Of a stretch of 64,000 bases of DNA, positions 7,822 to 17,101 are shown piece by piece (position 1 is the first letter of the stretch; every line of letters begins with the position of its first letter). Location: positions 186,001 through 250,000 of the forward strand of contig NZ_FNOX01000011.1 in the NCBI RefSeq assembly GCF_900107155.1. Reading direction: 5' to 3'. A program made the translations under genes and the position numbers. The notes under the pieces are model-generated. The model worked only from the letters and a program-made list of their open reading frames with translations. It did no database searches and was not told where the DNA came from. Origin of the DNA: Pseudomonas salomonii. GTDB lineage: Bacteria > Pseudomonadota > Gammaproteobacteria > Pseudomonadales > Pseudomonadaceae.

Positions 7822-8112
7822 AGCACACTCACGGGTTGTAGGCATTGGTTGGGGGACACCTCTACGGGTGCTGGAATCTTTACAGCGCTCTCCCTAACGG
7901 GACGCCTATGGGCGGCTTGCCGTCACGCGAACGCCGATCTGTTTCCATATATTGCACCGGCTTTCTGCCGGAAGTCGCGGTGTTAACCTTCAAAAGCCCA
8001 TCTCAGGGCATTTCTTACGATCAAGGCAGACTTTTCCTTCCGCGCTTCGCGACTGTCCAAGGGCGCGTGCGGAAGTGGGAAAAGCGCCAGTACCCTCAAG
8101 GAGCCCCTCGCC
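7822..8112 (+). promoter_or_regulatory. Structured 5' leader of the antiporter gene
   Basis: A 291-bp intergenic region with no convincing gene. It holds a small hairpin (CCGG-ctttctg-CCGG) and a long imperfect hairpin at about 8031-8084, in which CTTTTCC-TTCCGC-GC pairs with GC-GCGGAA-GGGAAAAG, ending 28 bp before the start codon. It resembles no riboswitch I can name. An open frame running through it (7845-8300) is not coding in style. Confidence 0.35.
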
Positions 8113-9876
8113 ATGCACGCCATCAGCTTTATCCAGGACTTGGCCGTGATCATGTTGGTGGCAGGGGTTGTCACCATCCTGTTTCACCGCCTCAAGCAGC
8201 CGGTGGTGCTGGGCTATATCGTCGCCGGGTTCATCATCGGCCCCCACACGCCGCCGTTCGGCCTGATCCACGACGAAGACACCATCAAGACCCTGGCTGA
8301 GCTCGGAGTGATCTTCCTGATGTTTTGCCTGGGCCTGGAGTTCAGCCTGCGCAAGTTGTTCAAGGTCGGCGCCACGGCGTTTATCGCGGCCTTCCTGGAA
8401 ATCATCCTGATGATCTGGATCGGCTACGAGATCGGCCGCTGGTTCGACTGGAACACCATGGATTCGCTGTTCCTCGGCGCGATCCTGGCGATTTCTTCGA
8501 CCACCATCATCGTCAAGGCGCTCAATGACCTGAAGATGAAGAACCAGCGTTTTGCCCAGCTGATTTTTGGTGTGCTGATCGTCGAGGACATCCTGGGCAT
8601 CGGCATCATTGCCCTGCTGTCGAGCATCGCCGTCAGCGGCACGGTGAGTTCCGGCGAGGTGTTCTCCACGGTCGGCAAGCTGTCGCTGTTCATGATTGTG
8701 GCGTTGGTGATCGGCATTTTGCTGGTGCCGCGCCTGCTGGCCTATGTGGCCAGGTTTGAAAGTAACGAGATGCTGCTGATTACCGTGTTGGGCCTGTGTT
8801 TCGGCTTTTGCCTGCTGGTGGTCAAGCTCGAATACAGCATGGTGCTGGGCGCGTTCCTGATCGGCGCGATCATGGCCGAATCCCGCCAGTTGATTAAAAT
8901 TGAGCGCCTGATCGAACCGGTTCGCGACATGTTCAGCGCGATCTTCTTTGTCGCCATCGGCTTGATGATCGACCCGCAGATCCTGCTGCAGTACGCCTGG
9001 CCAATCGCGGTGATTACCGTGGCGGTAGTGCTGGGCAAGATGCTGTCCTGCGGTCTCGGGGCGTTTATTGCCGGCAATGATGGCCGCACCTCACTGCGCG
9101 TGGGCATGGGGCTGTCACAGATTGGCGAGTTCTCCTTCATCATCGCAGCGCTGGGGATGACCTTGCAGGTGACCAGCGACTTTCTCTATCCGGTGGCGGT
9201 GGCGGTTTCGGCGATTACCACACTGCTCACGCCGTACCTGATTCGTGGCGCTGACCCGTTGTCGTTGAAGATTGCCGCAGTAATGCCCAAACGCATGAGC
9301 CGGGTGTTCGGTCTGTATGGCGAATGGTTGCGCAGTATCCAGCCTCAAGGTGAGGGCGCGATGCTGGCGTCGATGATTCGCAAGATCATCCTGCAAGTGG
9401 GCGTGAACCTGGCATTGGTGATCGCGATCTTCTTTGCCGGCGGCTTCTTCGCGGCGCGCATTGGCGGGTATCTGGAAGGCTGGGTCAATGATCCGAGCTG
9501 GCAGAAGGCATTGATCTGGGGTGGGGCGTTGCTGCTGTCGCTGCCGTTTCTGATTGCGGCGTACCGCAAGCTCAAGGCGCTGTCGATGCTGCTGGCGGAG
9601 ATGAGTGTGAAACCGGAGATGGCCGGGCGGCATACTCAGCGTGTGCGACGGGTGATCGCGGAGCTGATTCCGATCCTGTCGCTGCTGGTGATCTTCCTGC
9701 TATTGGCAGCCTTGTCGGCCAGTATATTGCCGACCAACAAGTTGCTGGTACTGATTGCCGTGGTCACGGCGGCGGTGGCGGCGGTGCTCTGGCGGTGGTT
9801 CATCCGCGTGCATACGCGGATGCAGGTCGCCTTGCTGGAGACCCTGGATAACCACAAAGATACGCCGGAGCACTAG
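8113..9876 (+). CDS. CPA2-family monovalent cation:proton antiporter (KefB/YbaL-like)
   Basis: A 587-residue inner-membrane protein. Residues 1-385 form the Na+/H+ exchanger domain with about 12 hydrophobic segments, including LGYIVAGFIIGPHTPPFGL and ISSTTIIVKALND, typical of KefB/KefC/YbaL. The CPA2 family exchanges K+ or Na+ for H+. Unlike E. coli KefB/C and YbaL there is no TrkA-N nucleotide-binding domain; instead the C-terminus (about 415-575) carries further hydrophobic segments. Substrate cannot be told from sequence. A hairpin-rich leader precedes it. Confidence 0.85.
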   Translation: MHAISFIQDLAVIMLVAGVVTILFHRLKQPVVLGYIVAGFIIGPHTPPFGLIHDEDTIKTLAELGVIFLMFCLGLEFSLRKLFKVGATAFIAAFLEIILMIWIGYEIGRWFDWNTMDSLFLGAILAISSTTIIVKALNDLKMKNQRFAQLIFGVLIVEDILGIGIIALLSSIAVSGTVSSGEVFSTVGKLSLFMIVALVIGILLVPRLLAYVARFESNEMLLITVLGLCFGFCLLVVKLEYSMVLGAFLIGAIMAESRQLIKIERLIEPVRDMFSAIFFVAIGLMIDPQILLQYAWPIAVITVAVVLGKMLSCGLGAFIAGNDGRTSLRVGMGLSQIGEFSFIIAALGMTLQVTSDFLYPVAVAVSAITTLLTPYLIRGADPLSLKIAAVMPKRMSRVFGLYGEWLRSIQPQGEGAMLASMIRKIILQVGVNLALVIAIFFAGGFFAARIGGYLEGWVNDPSWQKALIWGGALLLSLPFLIAAYRKLKALSMLLAEMSVKPEMAGRHTQRVRRVIAELIPILSLLVIFLLLAALSASILPTNKLLVLIAVVTAAVAAVLWRWFIRVHTRMQVALLETLDNHKDTPEH

Positions 9877-9891
9877 AGGCCGGGGCCGGGC

Positions 9892-10299
9892 TCAGCTTTC
9901 CAGCCAGACGTCCCGCGCCCAGTGCCACACCGACTCCCAGGTTTCTTCGGTGACCAGTTCCTCTTCGCCCGACCACAGCACCACGGTGCCGTCTTCTTCG
10001 ACGCAGTAGTAGTCATCGCCGTCCTGGCAGATCGGGATCATGCTGCGGTCAACACCGGCGTCCCAGGCGTTGGCGGCAACGTCCGGCAGGTAGGTGTGGG
10101 ACTGCGGGTCGGTGACGGTCACCGGTTCCAGGCTGCCGTACACCACGTCGCTGACGGTCAACAGGAATTCACGGAAGACAAACGGGATGTCGATGAACAG
10201 TTGTTCCTCGATTTCCACCAGTTGGTCTTCGTCAGGCAGCTCCAGAGGAACCGGGACCGGTTCGTTGGCTTCACGCAATTGTTCGATGATTTCTTCCAC
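9892..10299 (-). CDS. SMI1/KNR4-family protein
   Basis: A very acidic 135-residue protein resembling the SMI1/KNR4 (SUKH) superfamily: LPDEDQLVEIEEQLFIDIPFVFREFLL near the N-terminus and DYYCVEEDGTVVLWSGEEE in the second half, followed by a tryptophan-rich C-terminus. Many family members are immunity proteins for polymorphic toxins, but no toxin gene is adjacent, so a housekeeping or orphan immunity role are both open. It starts with GTG at 10299 behind an AAGAGGA ribosome-binding site. Convergent with the antiporter gene. Confidence 0.75.
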   Translation of the reverse strand: MEEIIEQLREANEPVPVPLELPDEDQLVEIEEQLFIDIPFVFREFLLTVSDVVYGSLEPVTVTDPQSHTYLPDVAANAWDAGVDRSMIPICQDGDDYYCVEEDGTVVLWSGEEELVTEETWESVWHWARDVWLES

Positions 10300-10383
10300 G
10301 GCCGGAATCCTCTTGCTAGTTGGCGCGGTTAATAGGGCGTTTTATACAGTAGCTCGCTATAAGTGCAACCGCGAAATAGAAAA

Positions 10384-10405
10384 CCCCGGAACATGTCCGG
10401 GGTTT
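10384..10405 (-). terminator. Intrinsic terminator downstream of the Tim44-domain gene
   Basis: CCCCGGA-ACATG-TCCGGGG forms a 7-bp GC-rich stem with runs of T on either strand (TTTTT on plus, TTTT on minus). It lies between the 3' end of the Tim44-domain gene and the next minus-strand gene, so it most likely ends the former's transcript and could act in both directions. Confidence 0.8.
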
Positions 10406-10434
10406 TTATTACCAAGTGCTCAAGCGTGCGGCTA

Positions 10435-11307
10435 TCAGCCGTTCTGGCGGATACCGGCGACCAGCCAAGGCTGGTTCTCGCCTTGCGGGCGTTCCATGTT
10501 CCAGCTTTCGCTGAACACTTCGCCCTGGTCGAAGCGCGAGGTCTTCGACACACCGCTGAAGGTCAGGGTGGCGATGGTCTTGTCGGCGCGATCATCCACA
10601 CCGTCCAGCTGCACGCGCAGGTCGTCGATGTAAGTCGACTGGAACGCATCGCCGATTTCGGCCCGTTCGCGCTTGAGGAACTCCAGCAGTTGCGGGGTCA
10701 CGAACTCGGCGATCTTGTCCATTTCGTTGGCGTCCCAGTGCTGCTGCAGGGACTGGAAGTGGCTGCGGGCCGCTTCGACGAAACGCTCTTCGTTGAACCA
10801 GGCCGGCGCATTGATCACCGGACGGGCGGCGGCAGGTGCTGCCGAACCACCGAAGATCGAGCCCATGGCTGGTTTTTGCTCGAACACTTCACGCTGCATC
10901 GGCGCGCCGGCGGGAGCCAGGTGCTCCTGCTGCTTGCGTCGACGGGCGGCGATAAAGCGGAAAATCACAAAGGCGATGACCGCCAGGATCAGGATGTCGA
11001 AGATCTGCATGCCCTGGAAGCCGCCGCCCATGAACATGGAAGCGAGCAGGCCACCGGCGGCGATACCGGCCAGAGGACCTAACCAGCGCGAAGCACCGCC
11101 GGCCTTGGCAGCAGCGCCAGCGGCACCGGCTGCACCAGCGGTCGCCGCTGCGCCGCCCATGCCACCGGCGGATGGAGCCATTTGGCTGGTCTGGTGAGTC
11201 GGAGCCGAGCCCATGCTTTTGCCGCCACCGAAGCGCTTGGCGTTGGCGTCGAGGCTCATCGTCAGGCCGATGCACAACGCCATGGCGATGCTAAGAAAAC
11301 GTTTCAT
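10435..11307 (-). CDS. Tim44/TimA-domain inner-membrane protein
   Basis: A 290-residue protein with an N-terminal signal or anchor (MKRFLSIAMALCIGLTMSLDANA), a low-complexity Ala/Gly-rich stretch (about 45-75), hydrophobic segments at about 75-120 (ILILAVIAFVIFRFIAARRR) and a C-terminal Tim44-like domain (about 165-290; WFNEERFVEAARSHFQSLQQHWDANEMD). In bacteria the role of such proteins is not well settled; membrane association is expected. The start at 11307 is chosen because the signal sequence begins there; the frame remains open upstream to 11487 without a signal. Confidence 0.85.
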   Translation of the reverse strand: MKRFLSIAMALCIGLTMSLDANAKRFGGGKSMGSAPTHQTSQMAPSAGGMGGAAATAGAAGAAGAAAKAGGASRWLGPLAGIAAGGLLASMFMGGGFQGMQIFDILILAVIAFVIFRFIAARRRKQQEHLAPAGAPMQREVFEQKPAMGSIFGGSAAPAAARPVINAPAWFNEERFVEAARSHFQSLQQHWDANEMDKIAEFVTPQLLEFLKRERAEIGDAFQSTYIDDLRVQLDGVDDRADKTIATLTFSGVSKTSRFDQGEVFSESWNMERPQGENQPWLVAGIRQNG

Positions 11308-11476
11308 AAAGGGAATTCCCATTTGTGGATTGCACGCGCGCCATGTTGCACAGGTGTCGTGACAGTGGCTAGCGACATAATGTTTCGGGCTTTTGCGTAA
11401 GACCGATTCAGAATGGCCTGTAGGACTTATCTCAGATATTGGCCCGCGCTGCTTAAAAACAAGGGCACCACCGCAG

Positions 11477-11588
11477 ATCGTTCCCACGCTCTGCGTGGGA
11501 ACGCCGCCTGCGACGCTCCGCGTCCCGCTTTGAAGGTGTGACGCAGAGCGTCACTTGATGCATTCCCACGCGGAGCGTGGGAACGATC
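11477..11588. repeat. Palindromic intergenic repeat, GATCGTTCCCACGC family (copy 1)
   Basis: About 112 bp: it begins GATCGTTCCCACGCTCTGCG, ends with the inverted arm ...GCGTGGGAACGATC, and contains two internal hairpins (GACGCTCCGCGTC and GTGACGCAGAGCGTCAC). Two further copies are at 17976-18078 and 55488-55601. It lies between divergent-side promoter DNA of the Tim44 gene and the uvrD 3' end. Confidence 0.88.
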
Positions 11589-11602
11589 ATGAAGCGCCCT
11601 CG

Positions 11603-13786
11603 TCAGACAGCTTCGAGCTTCGCGTAACCCATCATCAGCCACTTGCTGCCTTCGGCGAAGTTCACCTGCACCCGTGCCTGGGCGCCGGCGCCTTCGAAGT
11701 TAAGGATTACACCTTCACCGAAGATCGCATGCTTGACCTGCTGGCCAAGGCTGAACGGAGTTTCCGGTATTTCGGAACCGGCGAACATGCTGCTGGAGTT
11801 CTGCTGCTGGCCGCCGCCGAACGGTCGGCTGACGCTGTTGGACAAGCGCACTTCCTGGATCAGACCTTTCGGCACTTCACGTACGAAGCGCGACACCTTG
11901 TTGTAGGTTTCGCTGCCGTACAGGCGTCGGGTCTCGGCGTAGGTCATTACCAGGTTCTGCATGGCGCGGGTGATGCCCACGTAGGCCAGGCGGCGTTCTT
12001 CCTCAAGGCGGCCGGGCTCTTCCAGGCTCATCTTGTGCGGGAACAGACCTTCTTCCATGCCCACCAGGAACACATACGGAAATTCCAGGCCCTTGGCACT
12101 GTGCAAGGTCATCAGCTGGATGCTGTCCTCATGCTCATCGGCCTGGGTATCACCGGCTTCCAGCGACGCATGGCCGAGGAAGGCGGCGAGCGGCGTCAGC
12201 TCTTCATCTTCCTCGGTGTTTTCGAAGGCGCGGGCGGCGCTGACCAGTTCCTCAAGGTTTTCTACCCGGGCCTGGCCTTTTTCGCCTTTTTCCGCTTCGT
12301 GATAGGCGATCAGGCCGGACTGCTCGATGACGGTCTGGGTCATCAAGTGCAGCGGCATTTCTGCGCACTTGGCCGCCAGGTTCTCGATCAACTCGACAAA
12401 CACGCCCAGCGCCCCGGCAGCACGCCCGGTCAGGCCCTTGTTGGCGATCAGCAGGCGCATGGATTCCCACATCGACACATCGGCGTGGCGGGCGTGGTCG
12501 CGAATCGCTTCAACGGTTTTCTCACCGATGCCACGCGCCGGGATATTGATCACCCGCTCCAGCGCCGCATCGTTGCCACGGCCTTCCAGCAAGCGCAGGT
12601 AAGCCATGGCGTTCTTGATTTCGGCACGCTCGAAGAAGCGCTGGCCGCCATAGATGCGGTACGGAATGCGCTCGCGCAGCAAGGCTTCTTCCAGTACCCG
12701 CGACTGGGCGTTGGAGCGGTACAGAATCGCGATATCACTGCGCGCCAGGCCGGTTTTCAACGCGCTTTCGATGGTTTCCACCACGTAGCGCGCTTCGTCG
12801 TGTTCATTGAACGCGGCGTACAGGTTGATCGCTTCGCCTTCGCCGCCGTCGGTCCACAGTTCTTTGCCCATGCGCCCGGTGTTGTTGGCGATCAAGGCGT
12901 TGGCGGCCTTGAGGATGCCGGCGGTGGAGCGATAGTTCTGTTCCAGACGGATGGTGACCGCGTCCGGGAAGTCGTCGGAATACTGGTAGATATTCTCGAT
13001 TTTCGCGCCGCGCCAGCCGTAGATCGACTGGTCGTCGTCGCCTACGACCATCAGGCTGTCGCCGCCTTTGGCCAGCAGGCGCAACCAGGCGTACTGCACG
13101 GCGTTGGTGTCCTGGAACTCGTCCACCAGAATGTGCCGGAAGCGTTTCTGGTAATGGGCCAGCAAGCCTGGGTTGTCGCGCCACAGGTCGAGGGCGCGCA
13201 GCAGCAGCTCGGAGAAGTCGATCACGCCGGCGCGCACGCAGGCGGCCTCGTAGGCTTCATAAATGCTGCGCATGGTGGCCAGGAACAAATCGCCGCTGGC
13301 CTGGATATGTTGCGGGCGCAGGCCTTCGTCTTTCTGGCCGTTGATAAACCATTGCGCCTGACGCGCCGGCCAGCGTTGCTCGTCCAGGCCCAGCTCGCGG
13401 ATCACCCGCTTGACCAGGCGTTGCTGGTCATCGCTGTCGAGAATCTGGAAGGTCTGGGCCAGGCCTGCTTCCTGCCAGTGCGCCCGCAACAGACGATGCG
13501 CCAGGCCGTGGAAGGTGCCTACCCACATGCCGGCCGGGCTGATGCCCATCAACTGTTCGATGCGATGGCGCATCTCGGCAGCCGCCTTGTTGGTAAAGGT
13601 CACCGACAAGATGGAATGCGGGGACGCGTTCTCGACCTGGATCAACCAGGCGATACGGTGCACCAGCACTCGGGTTTTACCGGAGCCAGCACCGGCCAGG
13701 ACCAACTGACGGCCAACGGGGGCTGCGACAGCCTGGCGTTGGGCATCGTTGAGAGAGTTCAGCAAAAGGGAGAGATCATCGCGCAT
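11603..13786 (-). CDS. uvrD: DNA helicase II UvrD
   Basis: A 727-residue SF1A 3'-5' DNA helicase acting in nucleotide excision repair and mismatch repair. Visible motifs are the Q motif (LNDAQRQAV), Walker A GAGSGKT (32-38), Walker B/motif II VDEFQDTN, the GDDDQSIYGWRGA motif III region, LEQNYRS (motif IV), LMTLHSAKGLEF (motif V) and VGITRA (motif VI). Length matches UvrD (about 720). The C-terminus ends with the Tudor-like segment (VNFAEGSKWLMMGYAKLE). Monocistronic. Confidence 0.97.
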   Translation of the reverse strand: MRDDLSLLLNSLNDAQRQAVAAPVGRQLVLAGAGSGKTRVLVHRIAWLIQVENASPHSILSVTFTNKAAAEMRHRIEQLMGISPAGMWVGTFHGLAHRLLRAHWQEAGLAQTFQILDSDDQQRLVKRVIRELGLDEQRWPARQAQWFINGQKDEGLRPQHIQASGDLFLATMRSIYEAYEAACVRAGVIDFSELLLRALDLWRDNPGLLAHYQKRFRHILVDEFQDTNAVQYAWLRLLAKGGDSLMVVGDDDQSIYGWRGAKIENIYQYSDDFPDAVTIRLEQNYRSTAGILKAANALIANNTGRMGKELWTDGGEGEAINLYAAFNEHDEARYVVETIESALKTGLARSDIAILYRSNAQSRVLEEALLRERIPYRIYGGQRFFERAEIKNAMAYLRLLEGRGNDAALERVINIPARGIGEKTVEAIRDHARHADVSMWESMRLLIANKGLTGRAAGALGVFVELIENLAAKCAEMPLHLMTQTVIEQSGLIAYHEAEKGEKGQARVENLEELVSAARAFENTEEDEELTPLAAFLGHASLEAGDTQADEHEDSIQLMTLHSAKGLEFPYVFLVGMEEGLFPHKMSLEEPGRLEEERRLAYVGITRAMQNLVMTYAETRRLYGSETYNKVSRFVREVPKGLIQEVRLSNSVSRPFGGGQQQNSSSMFAGSEIPETPFSLGQQVKHAIFGEGVILNFEGAGAQARVQVNFAEGSKWLMMGYAKLEAV

Positions 13787-14065
13787 CGGCGCATTCTAGG
13801 GTGCTGCGGGGAGTCGGGCAAATCCCAATGCCGGGTGGTCGATACAAAACATTCCGGGCGATCCTGGCCGCGCAAACATTCTGCTGGCAGTGATGACCGG
13901 TTGGTCATGGCCCACAGCCCGCGCACTGTCTAGCTCAAGCGCTTTGGCCGCGAAGTTTGCGGGTAAAAACCGTGGGGTTTTTATGACTTGGAGCAGTTTG
14001 GCCCAAGCGTTTGCTTGTGTATGCTCCGTCCACGTTTCGGGCTCACCATTATAAGAACACTGCCT

Positions 14066-16939
14066 ATGACCCTCAGTCCCGACCTGTTTGGCCCCTCGGT
14101 GGCGCCCGCGCAGGTCATCCGTAAACATTACGCAACCGAGATGGCGGTCGAACGCACTCGCCTGTTGTATCAAGGCTCCTTGCTGCCGACGTTATTGATG
14201 CTGGTCAACGGCCTGGTCTGCGCCTGGTTGCTGTGGAACCCCAAGCAATACCTGTTGGACAGCATCTGGCTGGTCTGGCTGCTCGCCCTGGTGGCCCTGC
14301 GTGTGATCCAGGTGGCGGCGTTCGATTCGGCGATGCCCAGCCGCCAGGCCCTGCCGATCTGGCGGCGCATGTTCATGCTCGGCTCGGCGGTCAGTGGCTT
14401 GACCCTGGCCACCGCCGCCATCGCGCTGGTGCCGGCGGACAGCTTTATGCAGCAGGCCTGGGTGTTCGGCCTGATCGGCGCCGCGACGCTATCGGCCAGC
14501 GTGGCCTATGCCGTGAGTTTGCCGGCGTTCCTGTCCTTTGCCGTGCCGTGTCTGGTGCCGGCGATTGTCTATCTGTTCTGGAACGGCACTGCGCAGCAAC
14601 AAGGCTGGGGCGTGCTTGGCCTGATCCTGCTGGCCTCGTTGAGCCTGGTGGCCTGGCAGGTCAACCGCCTGATCCAGCGCGGCTTGTTGCGACGTTTTCA
14701 GAACCAGGCGCTGATCGAGCATCTTCAGCAGGCGCAGCAACGCAGCGAGCAGTTGAATCAGGCACTGGTGCGCGAAGTCGGCCAACGTCGCCAGGCCGAA
14801 CAGGAATTACGCGACGCCCAAATCGGCCTGCAAGACCGCGTGACGCAACGCAGCCAGGAGCTGGACGCCGCCAGCCTGGCCCTGAATAAAAGTGAAGCGC
14901 GCCTGGCCATGGCCCTGCAAGCCAGTGAGTTGGGCCTGTGGGACTGGAACCTGCAAACCGACGAGGTGCATCACACTCAGCTCAAAGAGTTGTTCGGCCT
15001 GGAGCCCGAGTACGTCACGGCGATGCTCAGCCACCTCAAGCCGCGCCTGCACCCCGAAGACCTGCCGCTGCTCAAGCGCGCGCTGGTGGAACACCTCAAG
15101 GGGCGCAGCGAGGATTACCAGGTGGAATACCGCGTGCGCCATGGCGACGGCCATTGGGTGTGGATCGAAGACCGTGGCCGCGCTGTGGAGCGCACGCCCG
15201 GCGGCCGCGTTACGCGCATGCTCGGCACGCGCCGCGACATCAGCGCCGACAAGGCCCTGGAGGAGCAGCAACGCCTGGCCTCGACGGTGTTCGAAGCGGC
15301 CAGCGAAGGCATCGTGATTCTCGACCCCGAGTACGTGTTGATCGCCGTCAACCAGGCCTTCAGTCGCGTCACCGGCTTTGAAATCGACGACATGATCGGC
15401 CGCAATGTTGTCGAACTGCCCAGCAGTCGCGACGCCCGCCGCCACTTCCCGGTGATCCGCCAGGCCCTGCTCAGCCATGGCACCTGGCAGGGCGAGTTGG
15501 TGGAAACGCGCAAGAACGGCGAGCTGTACCCGCAGTGGCTGCAATTGAATGTAGTGCGCGATGCTCGGGGAAAAGTGAGCCATATTGTGGGCTTCTTCGC
15601 CGATTTGTCGGCGCGGCGTGAATCCGAGGAGCGCATGCGCTACCTCACTCACTATGACGAGCTGACGGGCCTGGCCAACCGTTCGCTGTTTCGCGAACGC
15701 CTGCGTGAGGCGCATGCGCGGGTGCGGCAGGGCGGGCGCAGCCTGGCGCTGCTGCATATCAACCTGGACCGCTTCAAGCTGCTCAACGACAGCCTCGGCC
15801 ATGAAGTCGCCGACCAACTGTTGCAGAAAATGGCCCGCCGTCTGATCAATGCCTTGCCCGAAGCCGACACCATCGCACGCCTGTCCGGTGATGAGTTTGC
15901 CGTGCTGTTCGATGCTTACGGCAGCCTGTCGAGCCTGGCACGGGTGGCCACGCGGCTGCTCGCCAAGTTGCGGGTGCCGGTGACGGTGGAGGGGCATGAG
16001 CTGGTGGTCAGCGCCTCAATGGGCGTCAGCTTGCTGCCGGACAATGCGCGGGAAATTTCTGCGCTGGTCAGCCAATCGAACATGGCCATGCAGCACGCCA
16101 AGCATTTGGGCGGCAACAATTTCCAGTTCTACACCGACAGCCTGCAAGCCAGCACGCTGGAGCGTTTGCAGCTGGAAAACCACCTGCGCAAGGCTATCGA
16201 CGAGCGCCAGCTCACGGTGTTCTACCAACCGAAACTGTGCCTGGCCACGGGCAAGCTGAACGCCGCCGAGGCGCTGGTGCGTTGGGAGCACCCGCAGTGG
16301 GGCATGGTGCCGCCGGGGGACTTTATCGGCTTGGCCGAGGAAACCGGCCTGATCGTGCCGCTGGGCGAATTCGTGCTGCGCCAGGCTTGCTGGCAGGCGT
16401 GCGAGTGGCAGCGCCAGGGGCTGGCGCCGATCCGCGTGTCGGTAAACCTTTCCGTGCACCAACTGCGCCAGGGCAAGTTGGTCAGCCTGGTGCGCCAAGT
16501 GCTCGAAGAAACCGGCCTGGACCCGCAATACCTGGAGCTGGAGCTGACCGAAAGCCAATTGCTCGACAGCGTTGAGCACATTATTGCGACCTTCCAGCAA
16601 TTGCGCGATTTGGGCGTGAAGTTGGCCATCGATGACTTCGGCACCGGGTATTCGTCCCTCAGCTACCTCAAGCGCATCCCCGTGGATTACGTGAAGATCG
16701 ACCAGACGTTTATCCGTGGGCTTGGCCAGGGCCGGGAAGATGCGGCCATCACTCGTGCAATCATCGCCATGGCCCACGGGCTGGCGCTCAAGGTGGTGGC
16801 CGAAGGTGTGGAAGACCAGCAGCAGCTGGATTTCCTGCGCGGCGAACGCTGCGATGAAGTACAGGGTTACTTGATCAGCCGGCCGATGGCCGCTGAAGGG
16901 TTGGCAGATTTATTACGAAAAAATGCAGACGTTCCTTAA
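14066..16939 (+). CDS. Hybrid diguanylate cyclase/phosphodiesterase (membrane, PAS-PAS-GGDEF-EAL)
   Basis: A 957-residue c-di-GMP signalling protein. The N-terminus (about 25-200) has six or so hydrophobic segments forming a membrane sensor, followed by a coiled coil (about 210-275), two PAS domains (about 280-400 and 405-525), a GGDEF domain (about 530-690) and an EAL domain (about 705-950). The cyclase signature is SGDEF rather than GGDEF, a variant that may still be active. The EAL domain keeps the AEALVRWEHP and DDFGTGYSSL motifs, so phosphodiesterase activity is likely. The ATG at 14066 is chosen over an upstream frame opening at 13988, whose first residues look like leader DNA. Confidence 0.88.
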   Translation: MTLSPDLFGPSVAPAQVIRKHYATEMAVERTRLLYQGSLLPTLLMLVNGLVCAWLLWNPKQYLLDSIWLVWLLALVALRVIQVAAFDSAMPSRQALPIWRRMFMLGSAVSGLTLATAAIALVPADSFMQQAWVFGLIGAATLSASVAYAVSLPAFLSFAVPCLVPAIVYLFWNGTAQQQGWGVLGLILLASLSLVAWQVNRLIQRGLLRRFQNQALIEHLQQAQQRSEQLNQALVREVGQRRQAEQELRDAQIGLQDRVTQRSQELDAASLALNKSEARLAMALQASELGLWDWNLQTDEVHHTQLKELFGLEPEYVTAMLSHLKPRLHPEDLPLLKRALVEHLKGRSEDYQVEYRVRHGDGHWVWIEDRGRAVERTPGGRVTRMLGTRRDISADKALEEQQRLASTVFEAASEGIVILDPEYVLIAVNQAFSRVTGFEIDDMIGRNVVELPSSRDARRHFPVIRQALLSHGTWQGELVETRKNGELYPQWLQLNVVRDARGKVSHIVGFFADLSARRESEERMRYLTHYDELTGLANRSLFRERLREAHARVRQGGRSLALLHINLDRFKLLNDSLGHEVADQLLQKMARRLINALPEADTIARLSGDEFAVLFDAYGSLSSLARVATRLLAKLRVPVTVEGHELVVSASMGVSLLPDNAREISALVSQSNMAMQHAKHLGGNNFQFYTDSLQASTLERLQLENHLRKAIDERQLTVFYQPKLCLATGKLNAAEALVRWEHPQWGMVPPGDFIGLAEETGLIVPLGEFVLRQACWQACEWQRQGLAPIRVSVNLSVHQLRQGKLVSLVRQVLEETGLDPQYLELELTESQLLDSVEHIIATFQQLRDLGVKLAIDDFGTGYSSLSYLKRIPVDYVKIDQTFIRGLGQGREDAAITRAIIAMAHGLALKVVAEGVEDQQQLDFLRGERCDEVQGYLISRPMAAEGLADLLRKNADVP

Positions 16940-17038
16940 AGACCGCCACGCCGCCCCTGTGGCTACAAGGCGGCTGCCCGCTGATTCAAAGGGCATCAGG
17001 GCGATTTAGTGATGCATCGGGCGGGCAAAACGGTAATT

Positions 17039-17057
17039 CTTGTAGTATAACTACAAG
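17039..17057. promoter_or_regulatory. RpiR/HexR-type operator upstream of rccR
   Basis: CTTGTAGTATAACTACAAG is a 19-bp palindrome with 8-bp arms around ATA. Its core TGTAGTATAACTACA fits the HexR-family pattern (TGTA-R-T-N3-A-Y-TACA). It lies 45 bp upstream of the rccR start, as expected for autoregulation. Confidence 0.72.
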
Positions 17058-17101
17058 CTTGCTACATCCCTGGCGTCTGCCAATAACAAGAGTCCTGCCC
17101 T

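Noticed and set aside
7845..8300. Open frame running from the leader into the antiporter gene in another frame
   Set aside because: No recognisable domain, overlaps the well-supported antiporter start, arginine/proline-rich like an out-of-frame reading.
11555..13933. A 792-codon open frame on the plus strand opposite uvrD
   Set aside because: It is fully antisense to a well-supported uvrD; its composition (rich in His, Gln, Gly, Val) is that of a shadow frame in high-GC DNA.
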